DNA from: Corynebacterium mucifaciens
GTDB lineage: Bacteria; Actinomycetota; Actinomycetes; Mycobacteriales; Mycobacteriaceae
Direction of reading: 5' to 3'
Assembly (NCBI RefSeq): GCF_012396315.1
Contig: NZ_JAAXPF010000004.1
Location: 124,001-188,000, forward strand
Length of the DNA stretch: 64,000 nt
The translations under genes were made by a program, and so were the position numbers. A model generated the notes under the pieces. The model was not told the DNA's origin. It was given only the letters and a program-made list of their open reading frames with translations, and ran no database searches. Positions 28,601 through 37,721 of this stretch are shown piece by piece. Numbering within the stretch: the first letter of the stretch is position 1; each line of letters begins with the position of its first letter.

Positions 28601-29612
28601 CCTGGACCGGCATGCTGTTCAGGGGAACAACCTGGATCGGGATGCCGTAGTCAGACGAGTGGACCACCATGCCGTCGCCGATGTACATGCCCACGTGCGT
28701 CACACCCGGGTAGTACCCGATGATGTCGCCGGGCTGCAGTGCGTCCAGCGAAACCGGCGTGCCACCAGCGAGCTGGGCCTGGGAGGTGCGCGGGATGCTG
28801 ATGCCGTTTTGTGCGTAGGCCCACATCATGAGACCGGAGCAGTCGAACGCGTCTGGGCCAGCCGCGCCCCAACCGTAGGGCTTGCCCAGCTGCGCCATGG
28901 CTGCGGCGACAATGCCGGAATCCACCGCCGGTAGTGCCGAGGTCTCGACAGGATTGTCCTTTTTGACCCACCGCTCGCGGTCGGCCTCATTCAAGCTGTC
29001 CACTTGGCGCTCAATGTCGGCGACGCGCTGGTCCAGCTCCGCGCGCTCCTGCTCCAGCTTCTTGCGCTTGCCGTCAAGCTCGTTGCGGACGTACTGCGCT
29101 TCCGCCACTGCGATGTTCGCAGCGTTCGCGCGGTCGGCGGCCGCACGGTTCGCGTCGTTCAGCTCGGTCAAGGCGCGCTGGGAGTTCCTGTTCAGCGCTG
29201 CGAAGTACGCAGAGCGGTCGATCGCGTCCTGCGGGGTGCCGGAGCCGAGGGTGGTGAGCAGCGCGTCCGTTGCCGGGACACGGTAACGCGACTGAGCGAT
29301 GTCGCCAACGTTCTTGCGCTGCGCGTCGCTGTCGCCACGGATCGCCTCCAACTGCGCCTTGGCCTCTGTGGCACGAGCAATGGCGGAGCGCTCCCTGTCC
29401 TCAGAATCCGCGATCTGGTCCTCCAGACCCTTAATCTCCTCCGCCTTGGCGGTGGCGTCGTGGGAGGCGGACTCCATTTGCTCGATGAGCGCATCCACGT
29501 CGTCGGCGTGCGCGGAGGGAAGCAGCGGCGCGGTAGATGCGACGATGCCGCCTGCAAGGACCGCAGTGGTTACGGAACGGGAGCGGTTTCGGCGAAGGGA
29601 GTGCTTACCCAC
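28584..29612 (-). CDS. ripC: Secreted NlpC/P60 peptidoglycan endopeptidase RipC-like
   Basis: Exported gamma-D-Glu-mDAP endopeptidase used in septal cleavage and, in relatives, activated by FtsEX. Signal peptide (1-36, ending PSAHAD), a long coiled-coil region (about 40-205), a short linker and a C-terminal NlpC/P60 domain with catalytic Cys in AFDCSGLMMW and His in GVTHVGMYIGDG. GTG start at 29612 with AAGAGG upstream. Own sigma-70-type promoter at 29676-29649. 342 aa. Position matches Rv2190c. Confidence 0.87.
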   Translation of the reverse strand: MGKHSLRRNRSRSVTTAVLAGGIVASTAPLLPSAHADDVDALIEQMESASHDATAKAEEIKGLEDQIADSEDRERSAIARATEAKAQLEAIRGDSDAQRKNVGDIAQSRYRVPATDALLTTLGSGTPQDAIDRSAYFAALNRNSQRALTELNDANRAAADRANAANIAVAEAQYVRNELDGKRKKLEQERAELDQRVADIERQVDSLNEADRERWVKKDNPVETSALPAVDSGIVAAAMAQLGKPYGWGAAGPDAFDCSGLMMWAYAQNGISIPRTSQAQLAGGTPVSLDALQPGDIIGYYPGVTHVGMYIGDGMVVHSSDYGIPIQVVPLNSMPVQGAVRY

Positions 29613-29648
29613 GTGTATACCTCTTCATGTGCTGACGAGAACGAACAA

Positions 29649-29676
29649 ACTATAGCTGTTCCGAAGGCCGTCGCAA
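29649..29676 (-). promoter_or_regulatory. Promoter of ripC
   Basis: On the minus strand TTGCGA (29676-29671) and TATAGT (29654-29649) are spaced by 16 nt. The predicted start site is near 29642, leaving a 30-nt leader with AAGAGG before the ripC GTG. Confidence 0.6.
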
Positions 29677-29725
29677 AGCAAAATGCGCCGGACGTGACTG
29701 ATGTGAAAACTGGCCTCGAATGAGC

Positions 29726-29758
29726 AACGCCCCGCTGGCCGTACGGTAGCGGGGCGTT
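29726..29758 (-). terminator. Hairpin after the second NlpC/P60 gene
   Basis: An 11-bp perfect GC-rich stem (29726-29736 with 29748-29758) with an 11-nt loop lies 12 bp past the nlpC stop. No strong U-tract follows on the minus strand, so termination efficiency is uncertain, but it separates nlpC from ripC. Confidence 0.6.
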
Positions 29759-29770
29759 AGGGGGATTGGC

Positions 29771-30520
29771 CTAGAAGCGAACCACAGAGTGGATCGGCAT
29801 CATGTGCAGGCTGCGGTATCCGACCGGAGTGCTTGAGTTCAGCGCATCGATGATCTGGCCGTTGCCGGCGTAGATGGCAACGTGGGATGCGCCGTCGTAG
29901 TAGGCGACGATGTCGCCGGGCTGGATGTCGCTCAGCGCGACGCGCTGGCCGGAGTACGCCTGGGACTGGGAGGTGCGCGGGATGGTCTTGCCCACCTGTG
30001 CGTACACCCACGAGGTGAAGCCAGAGCAGTCGAACGAGTTCGGGCCGGCGGCGCCGTACACGTACGGGGAGCCGATCTTGGACTGGGCGATGGCCACGAT
30101 GCGCTCGCCGACGGACGGCTGGCGCACCGGCGCGGGCGCAGCGGCCGGAGCCGAGTAGGTCTGCTTCGTCGGTGCCGGCACTGCTGCGAGTGCCTGCTGC
30201 TCCACGGTGTTGAGGAACTGGTTGAAGCCCGGGATGTTCGACACGCCCGGGATTGCCTTCACGGACGCGATAGCGTTCTGGATGCTTGCGTTAGCGGACT
30301 GGCCCGCCAGGGACGGGATCCACGCCTCGATGCCCGGGATGGCTGCGATGCCCGGGACGTTTTCAATGCCCGGAACCTCGACGGAAACCGGGGTGTTGGG
30401 AACACGGACCTCTGCTGCGGAGGCGGCGGCCGGCGCGACCAGTGCTGCGCCAGCTGCGATAGCGGCGGTAGCCGCTGCTGCGCGCGCTGCGGTGTTCTCC
30501 TGGCGACGGTGCTTTGCCAC
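29771..30520 (-). CDS. nlpC: Secreted NlpC/P60 hydrolase under a c-di-AMP riboswitch
   Basis: Exported cell-wall peptidase. Signal peptide (to about residue 37, AAASAAEV), a low-complexity region rich in P-G-I repeats (VPGIENVPGIAAIPGIE), then an NlpC/P60 domain with Cys in SFDCSGFTSWVYA and His in GASHVAIYAGNG. I place the start at GTG 30520, since GGAG lies 9 nt upstream and VAKHRRQ resembles related N-termini; ATG 30535 is the alternative. 249 aa. Unlike ripC it lacks a coiled coil, so it probably has a different activation mode. Confidence 0.87.
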   Translation of the reverse strand: MAKHRRQENTAARAAAATAAIAAGAALVAPAAASAAEVRVPNTPVSVEVPGIENVPGIAAIPGIEAWIPSLAGQSANASIQNAIASVKAIPGVSNIPGFNQFLNTVEQQALAAVPAPTKQTYSAPAAAPAPVRQPSVGERIVAIAQSKIGSPYVYGAAGPNSFDCSGFTSWVYAQVGKTIPRTSQSQAYSGQRVALSDIQPGDIVAYYDGASHVAIYAGNGQIIDALNSSTPVGYRSLHMMPIHSVVRF

Positions 30521-30540
30521 GATAGTTTTCTCCATATCTT

Positions 30541-30667
30541 CTCTTCGCCAACCGGGTTAGCTGTCGGGCGGGGTGTTGAGAAAAGGCCCTGCGCCCCACG
30601 GGAGCGTGAGCCCCACTGTGGTTCCCCGGTCCCCTCGGCGGGCGGCCCGCGGGTGTGCGGAGCGTCA
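30541..30667 (-). ncRNA. c-di-AMP (ydaO/yuaA-type) riboswitch upstream of nlpC
   Basis: The 5' leader of nlpC, read on the minus strand, contains GACCGGGGAACC, GTGGGGCTCACG and then CCGACAGCTAACCCGGTTGGCG, the hallmark 3' block of actinobacterial ydaO riboswitches, in the right order and spacing. P1 can form between CGCT near 30660 and GGCG near 30547. The switch ends about 20 nt before the nlpC start. This class usually turns hydrolase genes off at high c-di-AMP. Outer borders are approximate. Confidence 0.8.
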
Positions 30668-31001
30668 ACCTGGGTAACGGCTTATATGTTGTTTGCGGTA
30701 CATGCTGCCAACGGTTGTTGTCGCAATGTCTCGAACAGGTTACGAAACGGCAACATCCGTGTCCAACCGCCGCAGCGTTATTGTTCCGTTATCAACAGGT
30801 TCGGGTTGCCGGCGTGGCTGTCGCCGCGCCCGTTGCCAACCCTGTACAGCCGGCCCCGAATCGCAGGAATATACGTCTGAACAGTGCGTTTGCGCTCGCC
30901 CACCACAACTCCCCCGGCACCGCCTTGCCGGCCCGAGTCGGTTTCTAATTAGAGGTTGTGCGCTTCATCACATACCGTCTTTATCGGCCTGTAACAAAGT
31001 A
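30668..31001. other. Intergenic region without a recognised gene
   Basis: This 334-bp stretch lies between the riboswitch and the qcrB terminator. On the minus strand TATAAG near 30687-30682 could be the -10 of the nlpC promoter. I see no convincing ORF with a ribosome site and no tRNA. The AT-richer stretch at 30940-31000 suggests upstream promoter DNA. Confidence 0.4.
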
Positions 31002-31037
31002 AAACCCCCTCTTCCCGGGCCCGGGAAAAGGGGGTTT
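31002..31037 (-). terminator. Terminator after qcrB
   Basis: Near-perfect 36-nt palindrome (18-nt arms, one mismatch) with AAACCCCC and GGGGGTTT at its ends; the minus strand continues T-A-C-T-T-T. It lies 34 bp past the qcrB stop and ends the ctaE-qcrCAB transcript. Confidence 0.8.
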
Positions 31038-31070
31038 GTACGCGACCGCTAGGTGGGCAAACTCGCGAGG

Positions 31071-32702
31071 TTATTCAGCGCTGTTGTGCGTTGCGTCGCG
31101 GTCGAAGCGGTCCTTCGTCTCCTCGAGGGCACGCATCGTCTCAACGGCCTCGTGGTGCTTCTGCTCCTCGGCGTCGCGAACGCGCTCGGTTACGCCGAGC
31201 TCAGCGGGCGAGAACTTACCGATGGTGTCGGAGTCCGCGAAGCCAAGCTGGTTCATCTGCTTCGGCACACGGGCACCGGCGTACTCCAGCGGCACCGGGT
31301 GGCCGTGCTCGTCCACCGGGCCGAGCGGCTGGTGGATCTCCACGAACGCGCCATTCGGCAGGCGCTTGATCACACCGGTCTCAATGCCGTGCTCCAGGAC
31401 CTCACGGTCGGAGCGCTGCAGGCCAATGCACAGGCGGTAGGTGATGAAGAAGGCCAGCGGCGGCAGGACGATCAAGCCGATGCGGCCAAACCACGTCATC
31501 GCGTTCAACGAGATGTTGAAGAAGTGCGCGATGTGGTCGTTACCACCCGAGATCGTGAGCAGCAGGAAGAAGGTCAAGCCCATCACGCCAACGCCGGTGC
31601 GCACCGGGACGTCGCGCGGACGCTGCAGGAGGTTGTGGTGGGCGGTGTCGCCGGTGACCTTCTGCTCGATGAACGGGTACGTGATCAGCAGCACGACCAT
31701 TAGGCCACACAGCAGTGCAACCCAGAACGCGCCCGGGATGGTGTAGTTGCCGAGGTAGAGCTCCCACGCCGGCATGACACGGGCGGCGCCATCAGTCCAC
31801 AACATGTAGACGTCCGGCTGGGAACCAGCAGAAACCTGCGACGGGTTGTACGGGCCCAGGTTCCAGATCGCGTTGATCGACGTCAGACCCGCCATGCCAG
31901 CAAGGACGGCGAAGACCACCATCATGTAGCCGATTGCCTCGGTTGCGAACACCGGGAGGATACGCACACCGACAACGTTGTTCTCGGTGCGTCCCGGCCC
32001 CGGGAACTGGGTGTGCTTCTGGAACCAGACGAGCGCGAGGTGCGCTGCAACGAGGGCGAGGATAATGCCCGGCAGGATCAGCACGTGCAGGATGTAGAAA
32101 CGATCCAGCATGAGGTCCGACGGGAAGTCGCCGCCGAAGATCGCCCAGTGAATCCAGGTGCCGATGATGGGCAGGCCCAGGATGATCGCGGACATAATGC
32201 GCAGGCCAACACCGGACAGTAGGTCGTCCGGCAGCGAGTAACCCATAAAGCCCTCGATCATGCCCAGCAGCACGAGGGTCACACCGATAAGCCAGTTAGC
32301 CTCACGCGGGCGACGGAACGCGCCGGTGAAGAACACGCGCATCATGTGGGCAAACATCGCCATCATGAACATCAGCGCGGCCCAGTGGTGCATCTGGCGG
32401 ACGAACAGGCCGCCGCGGACATCGAACGAGAGGTCCAGGGCCGTGGCGTACGCGCGCGACATTTCCACGCCGTTCAGCGGGAGGTACGCGCCGTCGTAGA
32501 TGACCTTGGTAATCGACGGGTCGAAGAACAGTGCCAGGTAGATACCGGTCAGCAGCAGGATGATGAAGCTGTACAGCGCCATCTCACCCAACATGAAGGA
32601 CCAGTGGGTGGGAAAGACCTTGTTCAGCTGCGGGCGCAGCACGCCCGAGATGGTGTAGCGCGAATCAACGTTGTCCGCGGCTTGCTCAAGTTTAGTGCTC
32701 AT
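31071..32702 (-). CDS. qcrB: Cytochrome bcc complex subunit QcrB (cytochrome b)
   Basis: Menaquinol-oxidising cytochrome b of the bcc-aa3 supercomplex. Eight or more membrane segments; haem-ligand histidines lie in [13 protein letters not shown] and in the [12 protein letters not shown] helix, and [11 protein letters not shown] and the [10 protein letters not shown] region belong to the quinol-oxidation side. A long polar cytoplasmic tail after about residue 410 is normal in actinobacteria. The ATG overlaps the qcrA stop (TAATG). 543 aa. Confidence 0.95.
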   Translation of the reverse strand: MSTKLEQAADNVDSRYTISGVLRPQLNKVFPTHWSFMLGEMALYSFIILLLTGIYLALFFDPSITKVIYDGAYLPLNGVEMSRAYATALDLSFDVRGGLFVRQMHHWAALMFMMAMFAHMMRVFFTGAFRRPREANWLIGVTLVLLGMIEGFMGYSLPDDLLSGVGLRIMSAIILGLPIIGTWIHWAIFGGDFPSDLMLDRFYILHVLILPGIILALVAAHLALVWFQKHTQFPGPGRTENNVVGVRILPVFATEAIGYMMVVFAVLAGMAGLTSINAIWNLGPYNPSQVSAGSQPDVYMLWTDGAARVMPAWELYLGNYTIPGAFWVALLCGLMVVLLITYPFIEQKVTGDTAHHNLLQRPRDVPVRTGVGVMGLTFFLLLTISGGNDHIAHFFNISLNAMTWFGRIGLIVLPPLAFFITYRLCIGLQRSDREVLEHGIETGVIKRLPNGAFVEIHQPLGPVDEHGHPVPLEYAGARVPKQMNQLGFADSDTIGKFSPAELGVTERVRDAEEQKHHEAVETMRALEETKDRFDRDATHNSAE

Positions 32703-33922
32703 TAGGACTGACGCTCCCAGAATGCCGGGCCGACGGGCTCAATGAAGTTCCCGTTGGCGATGAGGTAACCGTCTTCGTCAACAGTCACAGGCAGCTGAGG
32801 CAGGGCGCGAGCGGCCGGGCCGAAGACCGGCTTGCCGTACTGCAACGCGTCGAACTGCGACTGGTGGCACGGGCACAGAATGCGGTTGGTTTGCGCCTCG
32901 TACAGCGAGGTCGGGCAACCGATGTGCGTGCAGATCTTGGAGTAGGCGTAGTAATCGCCGTAGTGGAAGTCCTCCTGGCCCTCGCGCTCCACAACCTTCT
33001 CAGCGTCCTGCGAACGCAGGCGGATCAGCATAACTGGGTTGCGCGGGCCGTGAATGGAGTGCATGTGGTGCTCGTAGACGTCGCGCTCCGGGTCGTACTC
33101 CGAACCGTCGTTGACGTCCTCCGGGTACAGGGGAAAGACCGTCTCCATTGCAGCAGCGGCGAGGTCTTCCGGGCGCATACGCACCAGACGGGACACACCC
33201 GCCGTGGAGTAGTGCGAGCCGGTCTCGCTCTCGTGCAGCTCGGCGATCGCACCGGTATCGCGGCCAAGGTACACCTTCACACCCTGGTCCTGGATGGTCC
33301 AGCCGTGCGTCCACAGAGTGCCGTCGCCGTGGTAATCCAGCTCGTGACGGACCTTCCAGGGGTTCTTGACCAGACCGCCGAGAGGAGCAATGACCATCAG
33401 GCCCGCGAGGACACCCGCGGTGCCGAGAAGGCCCTGCAGTGCCTTGCGACGACCCAGGGTCGACGTCTCCCACGCGTCGTTCAGCAGTGCGGTAGTGGTG
33501 CGACGGTCCAGCTCGCTGGAGCGGCCGTCGTGGCGGCGCTGCACCGCAATCTCCTCCGGCACGAACTTCTTCACGTACTGGATGATGGCGATGCCGAGGC
33601 CGCAAAATGCGAGCGCGGAGGTCAGGCCGAGCAGCGGGGTGTACAGGGTGTATACCCACAGCCCATCGTCGCCGTGGAACTTCGGCTCCCACGGCCAAAA
33701 GAGGTAGACGCCGAGGAACGCGAGTGCGCTGATGACCGAGATGGTCAGCCAGATTCCGATGCCGGTGGCAGCGGACTTCTCGCGCGGGTCGCCCTCAACC
33801 GGGAAACGCTCCTTGCGGTACGCAACCGTCACGTCGTCAAGCTCGGTGCCAAGAGCAGCGAGCTCGGCATTGTTCATGCGGTCGAGCTCTTCTACCGAGT
33901 AATTCTTCTTCACTTCACTCAT
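32702..33922 (-). CDS. qcrA: Rieske iron-sulfur subunit QcrA
   Basis: Carries electrons from menaquinol to the di-haem cytochrome c subunit. The actinobacterial form has three N-terminal membrane segments (two near 65-135 and one near 185) before the Rieske domain, whose CTHIGCP and CPCHQSQFD motifs give the 2Fe-2S ligands. ATG at 33922 overlaps the qcrC stop (ATGA); the longer frame is rejected. 406 aa. Confidence 0.95.
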   Translation of the reverse strand: MSEVKKNYSVEELDRMNNAELAALGTELDDVTVAYRKERFPVEGDPREKSAATGIGIWLTISVISALAFLGVYLFWPWEPKFHGDDGLWVYTLYTPLLGLTSALAFCGLGIAIIQYVKKFVPEEIAVQRRHDGRSSELDRRTTTALLNDAWETSTLGRRKALQGLLGTAGVLAGLMVIAPLGGLVKNPWKVRHELDYHGDGTLWTHGWTIQDQGVKVYLGRDTGAIAELHESETGSHYSTAGVSRLVRMRPEDLAAAAMETVFPLYPEDVNDGSEYDPERDVYEHHMHSIHGPRNPVMLIRLRSQDAEKVVEREGQEDFHYGDYYAYSKICTHIGCPTSLYEAQTNRILCPCHQSQFDALQYGKPVFGPAARALPQLPVTVDEDGYLIANGNFIEPVGPAFWERQS

Positions 33923-34767
33923 GAGCGAGATCCAATCCACATAGCAGCGGCAGCGACCAAGGTCACGCCGATGATCCACATCGCCATACCTTCAGAGACC
34001 GGGCCGAGGCCACCCAGGTCCCAGCCGCCCTGGGACGGGGTCTCCTTGGTGGACTTGATGAAGGCAATGATGTCCTTCTTCTCGTCCGCCGTCAGCTGGC
34101 GGTCGGAAAACTTAGGCATGTTCTGCGGGCCGGTGAGCATCGCCTGGTAAATCTCCTGCTCGTTCGCAGGGTCCAGTTCAGGCGCGTACTTACCGGAGGA
34201 CAGAGCGCCACCACGGCCAGTGAAGCTGTGGCACGACGCGCAGTTCAGGCGGAACAGTTCGCCGCCACGGGCGACGTCTGCAGCCTGGATCTGCCCGTCG
34301 AAGTCCTTACCGCGCAGCTCTTCCATCGCGAGCGAGCCGTCCTCGTTGTAGACCAGCTCAGGGCCGCCGCCGTTCGCTGCAACGTAGGCAGCGAGAGCGA
34401 GTGCCTGTTCCTCGGTGTAGCGCGGGCGCTTGCGCTCAGCCTGGGCGCCGTTGGACATCATCGGCATACGGCCGGAGTTGACCTGGAAGTACACGGCGCC
34501 TTCACCGGTACCGATGAGCGACGGACCGCGGTCCTCCACGCCCTGGAGGTTCGCACCGTGGCACGTGATGCAAGCAACGTCGTAGAGGTCCTTGCCCTCC
34601 TGGATCATCGCCTGGTCGTCACGGGCAGCGGTAGCCACCTGCGTATCGGGGGTAAGCGCGGACGCGAGCAGCCCCGCGCCGGTCAACCCCAGCGTCAGGG
34701 CAGCTGCGCCAGCGAGCGTGCGCTGCGTCTTGCGTCCCTGGCGCTTCTTCTTGGGTGAGTTTTCCAT
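33919..34767 (-). CDS. qcrC: Di-haem cytochrome c subunit QcrC
   Basis: Membrane-anchored di-haem cytochrome cc that passes electrons directly to cytochrome aa3, replacing soluble cytochrome c. Two haem-attachment sites, CITCH and CASCH, an N-terminal membrane segment (about 18-40), and a C-terminal membrane segment ([20 protein letters not shown]). Methionine ligands may lie in GRMPMMSNG and GPQNMPKF. 282 aa. 56 bp after ctaE, same operon. Confidence 0.95.
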   Translation of the reverse strand: MENSPKKKRQGRKTQRTLAGAAALTLGLTGAGLLASALTPDTQVATAARDDQAMIQEGKDLYDVACITCHGANLQGVEDRGPSLIGTGEGAVYFQVNSGRMPMMSNGAQAERKRPRYTEEQALALAAYVAANGGGPELVYNEDGSLAMEELRGKDFDGQIQAADVARGGELFRLNCASCHSFTGRGGALSSGKYAPELDPANEQEIYQAMLTGPQNMPKFSDRQLTADEKKDIIAFIKSTKETPSQGGWDLGGLGPVSEGMAMWIIGVTLVAAAAMWIGSRS

Positions 34768-34823
34768 TGTGTTCCCTTAGCGACTTTTCAGAATTTGTCC
34801 GGTACCTGTGCGGCTTAGCTGAG

Positions 34824-35444
34824 CTACTGCACGAGGTACAGGGTGATGAACACGCCGATCCAAATGGCGTCGACGAAGTGCCAGTAGTAGGAAACGGCCA
34901 TCGCGGCGGTTGCCTGAGCCGGGGTGAACTTCGACTTCGCCACACGCATCAAAACGACGATGAAGGCGATGATGCCGGCGGTCACGTGGGCCATGTGGAA
35001 GCCGGTGATGATGTAGAACACCGAGCCGTACACGCTGGACTGGGGGGTCACACCCGCCATCACCATTTCGGTCCACTCGAATGCCACCAGGCCGAGGAAG
35101 ATGACGCCCAGCACAACGGTCACGGTGAACCACTTGCGCAGGCCGAACACGTCACCCCTCTCTGCGGCGAACACACCGAACTGGGAGGTGAACGAGGAGG
35201 CAATCAGCACGACGGTGATGATGCCACCGAACAAAACGTTCAGGTGGTCCGTCTGATTGCTCCAGTCACCTGCGGCGAGGCCGTTTGCGCGCGACGTGAA
35301 GTACATCGCGAACAAACCGGCGAAGAACATGAGCTCTTGGGCGAGGAACGCGATCGTGCCCACGCTGACCATGTTCGGTCGGTTCAGCGCTGGGACGCGA
35401 TTTTGCGGCGTCGCCATATCTTGGTTTGTCATTGCGGTCGTCAC
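34824..35444 (-). CDS. ctaE: Cytochrome c oxidase subunit III CtaE
   Basis: Five-segment subunit of aa3 oxidase. NRPNMVSVGTIAFLAQELMFFAGLFAMYF and HFVDAIWIGVFITLY are the diagnostic subunit III ends, with SVYGSVFYIITGFHMAHVT between. The GTG start at 35444 gives MTTAMTNQDM, in line with C. glutamicum CtaE. GATAAT (35457-35452) ends 7 nt before the GTG, so the mRNA may be leaderless. 206 aa. First gene of ctaE-qcrCAB. Confidence 0.93.
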   Translation of the reverse strand: MTTAMTNQDMATPQNRVPALNRPNMVSVGTIAFLAQELMFFAGLFAMYFTSRANGLAAGDWSNQTDHLNVLFGGIITVVLIASSFTSQFGVFAAERGDVFGLRKWFTVTVVLGVIFLGLVAFEWTEMVMAGVTPQSSVYGSVFYIITGFHMAHVTAGIIAFIVVLMRVAKSKFTPAQATAAMAVSYYWHFVDAIWIGVFITLYLVQ

Positions 35445-35790
35445 GGAGGAGATTATCCCCTATCTCGCCCTGATATTCATCTCACTCACCCCCGTAATTT
35501 CCCTGTGAACGACACCCCAGCCTGCGCTTTTCGCGCACGTCGATGTTGCGAAAACATGAACTTCGAGCCGACGGGAACTTTCTGCGGGAATTTACGACGC
35601 GATCCCTGCTGGTCATCGGGCCACTCCCCCGCCCCTTTCATCCGATGCCGTTTTTCACCCGTGCTGGAAGCTAGGGCCTACAAGTAACCCGAGAGTTCCC
35701 AGTTGTGCCGCATCTCACACGCAACGCGCACGGCGCTCACGCTCGTGGGGGGACAAACTTTCGGTTGATGGCGCCAGAGATACAGAAGAA
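35445..35790. other. Regulatory region upstream of ctaE
   Basis: No convincing gene in this 346-bp stretch between the ctaE start and the ctaF terminator. It holds the ctaE -10 candidate next to the start codon and a GlxR-like palindrome farther upstream. Several short frames lack ribosome sites and conserved-looking composition. Confidence 0.5.
35704..35719. promoter_or_regulatory. GlxR (CRP-type) binding-site candidate
   Basis: TGTGCCGCATCTCACA matches TGTGANNTANNTCACA at 10 of 12 defined bases, with both TGTG and CACA arms intact. GlxR is known to control cytochrome genes in C. glutamicum. It lies 260 bp upstream of the ctaE start, farther than usual, so it may serve a more distal promoter. 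Confidence 0.5.
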
Positions 35791-35816
35791 CCCCGCCACG
35801 GATCACCGTGGCGGGG
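35791..35816 (-). terminator. Terminator after ctaF
   Basis: Perfect 11-bp GC-rich stem (35791-35801 with 35806-35816), 4-nt loop, then TTCTTCT on the minus strand, 16 bp past the ctaF stop. Confidence 0.75.
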
Positions 35817-35832
35817 CTTTGCCGTCGCGCTG

Positions 35833-36264
35833 TTAGTGCTTCTCGCGCGGGATGCCGTACTGCAGGTTCAGCATCGCGGTGGTGCCGATCAACAGGACCG
35901 CACCGATGGCCAGCAGCCAGAGCTGCCAGAAGGCAATGCCCAGCCCCAGCACGCCGATGGACATCGACATGGCGAACGGCCAGATGGAACCCGGGGAGAA
36001 GAAGCCGAGCACACCGGCGCCGTCCTCGATCTCAGCCTCTTCCCAGTCCTCCGGGACGATGTCCATGCGGCGCTCGGTGATGTTGAGGTAGCCGGCGAGC
36101 ATGAACGAAAAGACGGCGGCCAGCACGAGGCCGACGGAGCCGATCCACTCGATGCCGAACAGGTACGCGTCCTCACCAATCCACGACGTGGCGAGGATGT
36201 AGAACACAGCCATCAAGGCAAGGAAGGTGCCGATGGCGTAGAAAACCTTTGATCCAGTTCCCAT
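35833..36264 (-). CDS. ctaF: Cytochrome c oxidase subunit IV CtaF
   Basis: Actinobacterial subunit IV of aa3 oxidase. Four membrane segments in two pairs (about 7-26, 38-58, 90-110, 112-134) flank a cytoplasmic acidic loop with ERRMDIVPEDWEEAEIEDGAG. ATG at 36264; 18 bp after ctaC, so cotranscribed. 143 aa. Confidence 0.93.
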   Translation of the reverse strand: MGTGSKVFYAIGTFLALMAVFYILATSWIGEDAYLFGIEWIGSVGLVLAAVFSFMLAGYLNITERRMDIVPEDWEEAEIEDGAGVLGFFSPGSIWPFAMSMSIGVLGLGIAFWQLWLLAIGAVLLIGTTAMLNLQYGIPREKH

Positions 36265-36282
36265 GGCTTCGCTCTCTCTTTC

Positions 36283-37377
36283 TTAAACGTTCGCGTTCGG
36301 GTCGACAGTGTTCTCGCCGTCGCGGGTTGCGGTGCGGTCGGAGACGAACGGGTGGGTGGAGGTGGCGTACGGCTCTTCGCCGATGGAACGCAGGGCTTCA
36401 GAGTTCGGTGCGCCGGGGTTGTCGCGGCGGAACTGGATGTACCGCTCGAACTTCTCCGGGCTCACAGCGCGAACCTCGAAGTTCATCATTGCGTGGTACG
36501 TACCGCACATCTCGGCACAACGGCCGACGAATGCGCCCTCTTCCTCGATGCGCTCGATCTGGAACTTTCGCTGCTGCTGGTTGCTTTCCGGGTGCGCGTA
36601 GACGTCGCGCTTGAACAGGAATTCCGGAACCCAGAACGCGTGGTTCACGTCGCCAGATGCGAGGCGGAACTCGATCGGGGTGTCGGTCGGCAGTACCAGC
36701 ACCGGGACCTCTTCGGTGGAGCCCAGGGTCTCAATTTCGTTGAAGTTCAGGTAGGAGAGGTCGCCCATGGAGGTGCCGTGGATCGGGTTCGCGTTATGCG
36801 CGTCCTCCGCATCGAACTTCGTCTCCTCGGCCAGCGCCTGTCGCTCAGTATCCAGGCCGTCGTAGTCCTGGCCGTCTTCGGTCAGATCACCGTCGACCTC
36901 GGCGTAGCCGAACTTCCAGTTCCACTGGTAGCCGGTGACGTCGACGGTCACCTTCGGGTCCTTATCAAGCGCGGTGGTCTGAGTCTGGGCCTGAACGGTG
37001 AAGAAGAACAGGATCATCACGATGACGATGGGCACAACCGTCAGCGTCAGCTCCAGCGGGACGTTGTACTGCAGCTGCTTCGGGAACTCGCCGGCGCCCT
37101 GCTTTTCGCGGGCCTTCCGGTTCCAACGGACGATGGCCATGATGAACAGGCCCCACATGATGATGCCGATGATCCAGGCGGCGAGCCATGTCCAAACCCA
37201 GAAGTTGTACATCTGGGTGCCCTCGGGCGTGACCGGATCCGGCCAGCCCATGTCGAGGATGTTCGCGAGCGCATCCGGCGCAGCAACGTCGCAGCCCGTC
37301 AGCGCAAGGCTGCCAAGCAGGAGCGCGCCCGCGACGCCGGCTTTCTTGGCGAATCCGCGGTTTACTTCCTTATCCAC
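36283..37377 (-). CDS. ctaC: Cytochrome c oxidase subunit II CtaC (lipoprotein)
   Basis: Subunit II of aa3 oxidase. The start is GTG 37377 (AGGAAGG upstream), giving a lipoprotein signal with lipobox LALTGC. Two membrane segments follow (about 60-82 and 105-125). The CuA domain has GYQWNWKFGY, HAFWVPEFLFKRDV and the copper ligands in GRCAEMCGTYHAMM. An insertion of about 40 residues rich in D/E/A (LTEDGQDYDGLDTERQAL) lies after the first CuA strand, as in corynebacteria. 364 aa. Confidence 0.95.
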   Translation of the reverse strand: MDKEVNRGFAKKAGVAGALLLGSLALTGCDVAAPDALANILDMGWPDPVTPEGTQMYNFWVWTWLAAWIIGIIMWGLFIMAIVRWNRKAREKQGAGEFPKQLQYNVPLELTLTVVPIVIVMILFFFTVQAQTQTTALDKDPKVTVDVTGYQWNWKFGYAEVDGDLTEDGQDYDGLDTERQALAEETKFDAEDAHNANPIHGTSMGDLSYLNFNEIETLGSTEEVPVLVLPTDTPIEFRLASGDVNHAFWVPEFLFKRDVYAHPESNQQQRKFQIERIEEEGAFVGRCAEMCGTYHAMMNFEVRAVSPEKFERYIQFRRDNPGAPNSEALRSIGEEPYATSTHPFVSDRTATRDGENTVDPNANV

Positions 37378-37583
37378 GTGTGTCTGCCTTCCTGTCCACA
37401 CTAAAAACATTGAATGCCCATGTTTACGACAGAACATTCCTACCCGGCCAGAATAGTTCATCTGGCATAGGCCGTCTGAATCCCGGCGCTGCGGGTAGCG
37501 GTGCTGGCCGGAGGATCGTCGGTAAGCAACTGCTTAGCGACGCGATAGCTCCGCCGTCGCCGCATACGGGGTAAAAAGTTCAT

Positions 37584-37605
37584 CCATAAGTTGGCCCCCT
37601 TATGG
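37584..37605. promoter_or_regulatory. Inverted repeat in the ctaC-ltsA divergent region
   Basis: Perfect 7-bp arms CCATAAG (37584-37590) and CTTATGG (37599-37605) with an 8-nt spacer lie in the 344-bp ctaC-ltsA intergenic region (37378-37721), 117 bp before ltsA. Operator-like, regulator unknown. Elsewhere in this region TATTGT (37658-37663) or TATACA (37699-37704) could be an ltsA -10, and TAGTGT near 37400 a ctaC -10; I see no gene. Confidence 0.4.
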
Positions 37606-37721
37606 GGCACGGCGAAAGTTTGGCGTCTCCGGTTCACGGAAAAGGCGGCGAGAACCCTATTGTTGAGGGGACTCTTCGCCGCTTGCGGCGGCGCACCTTA
37701 TACATACGGAGAGGTTTCGAT

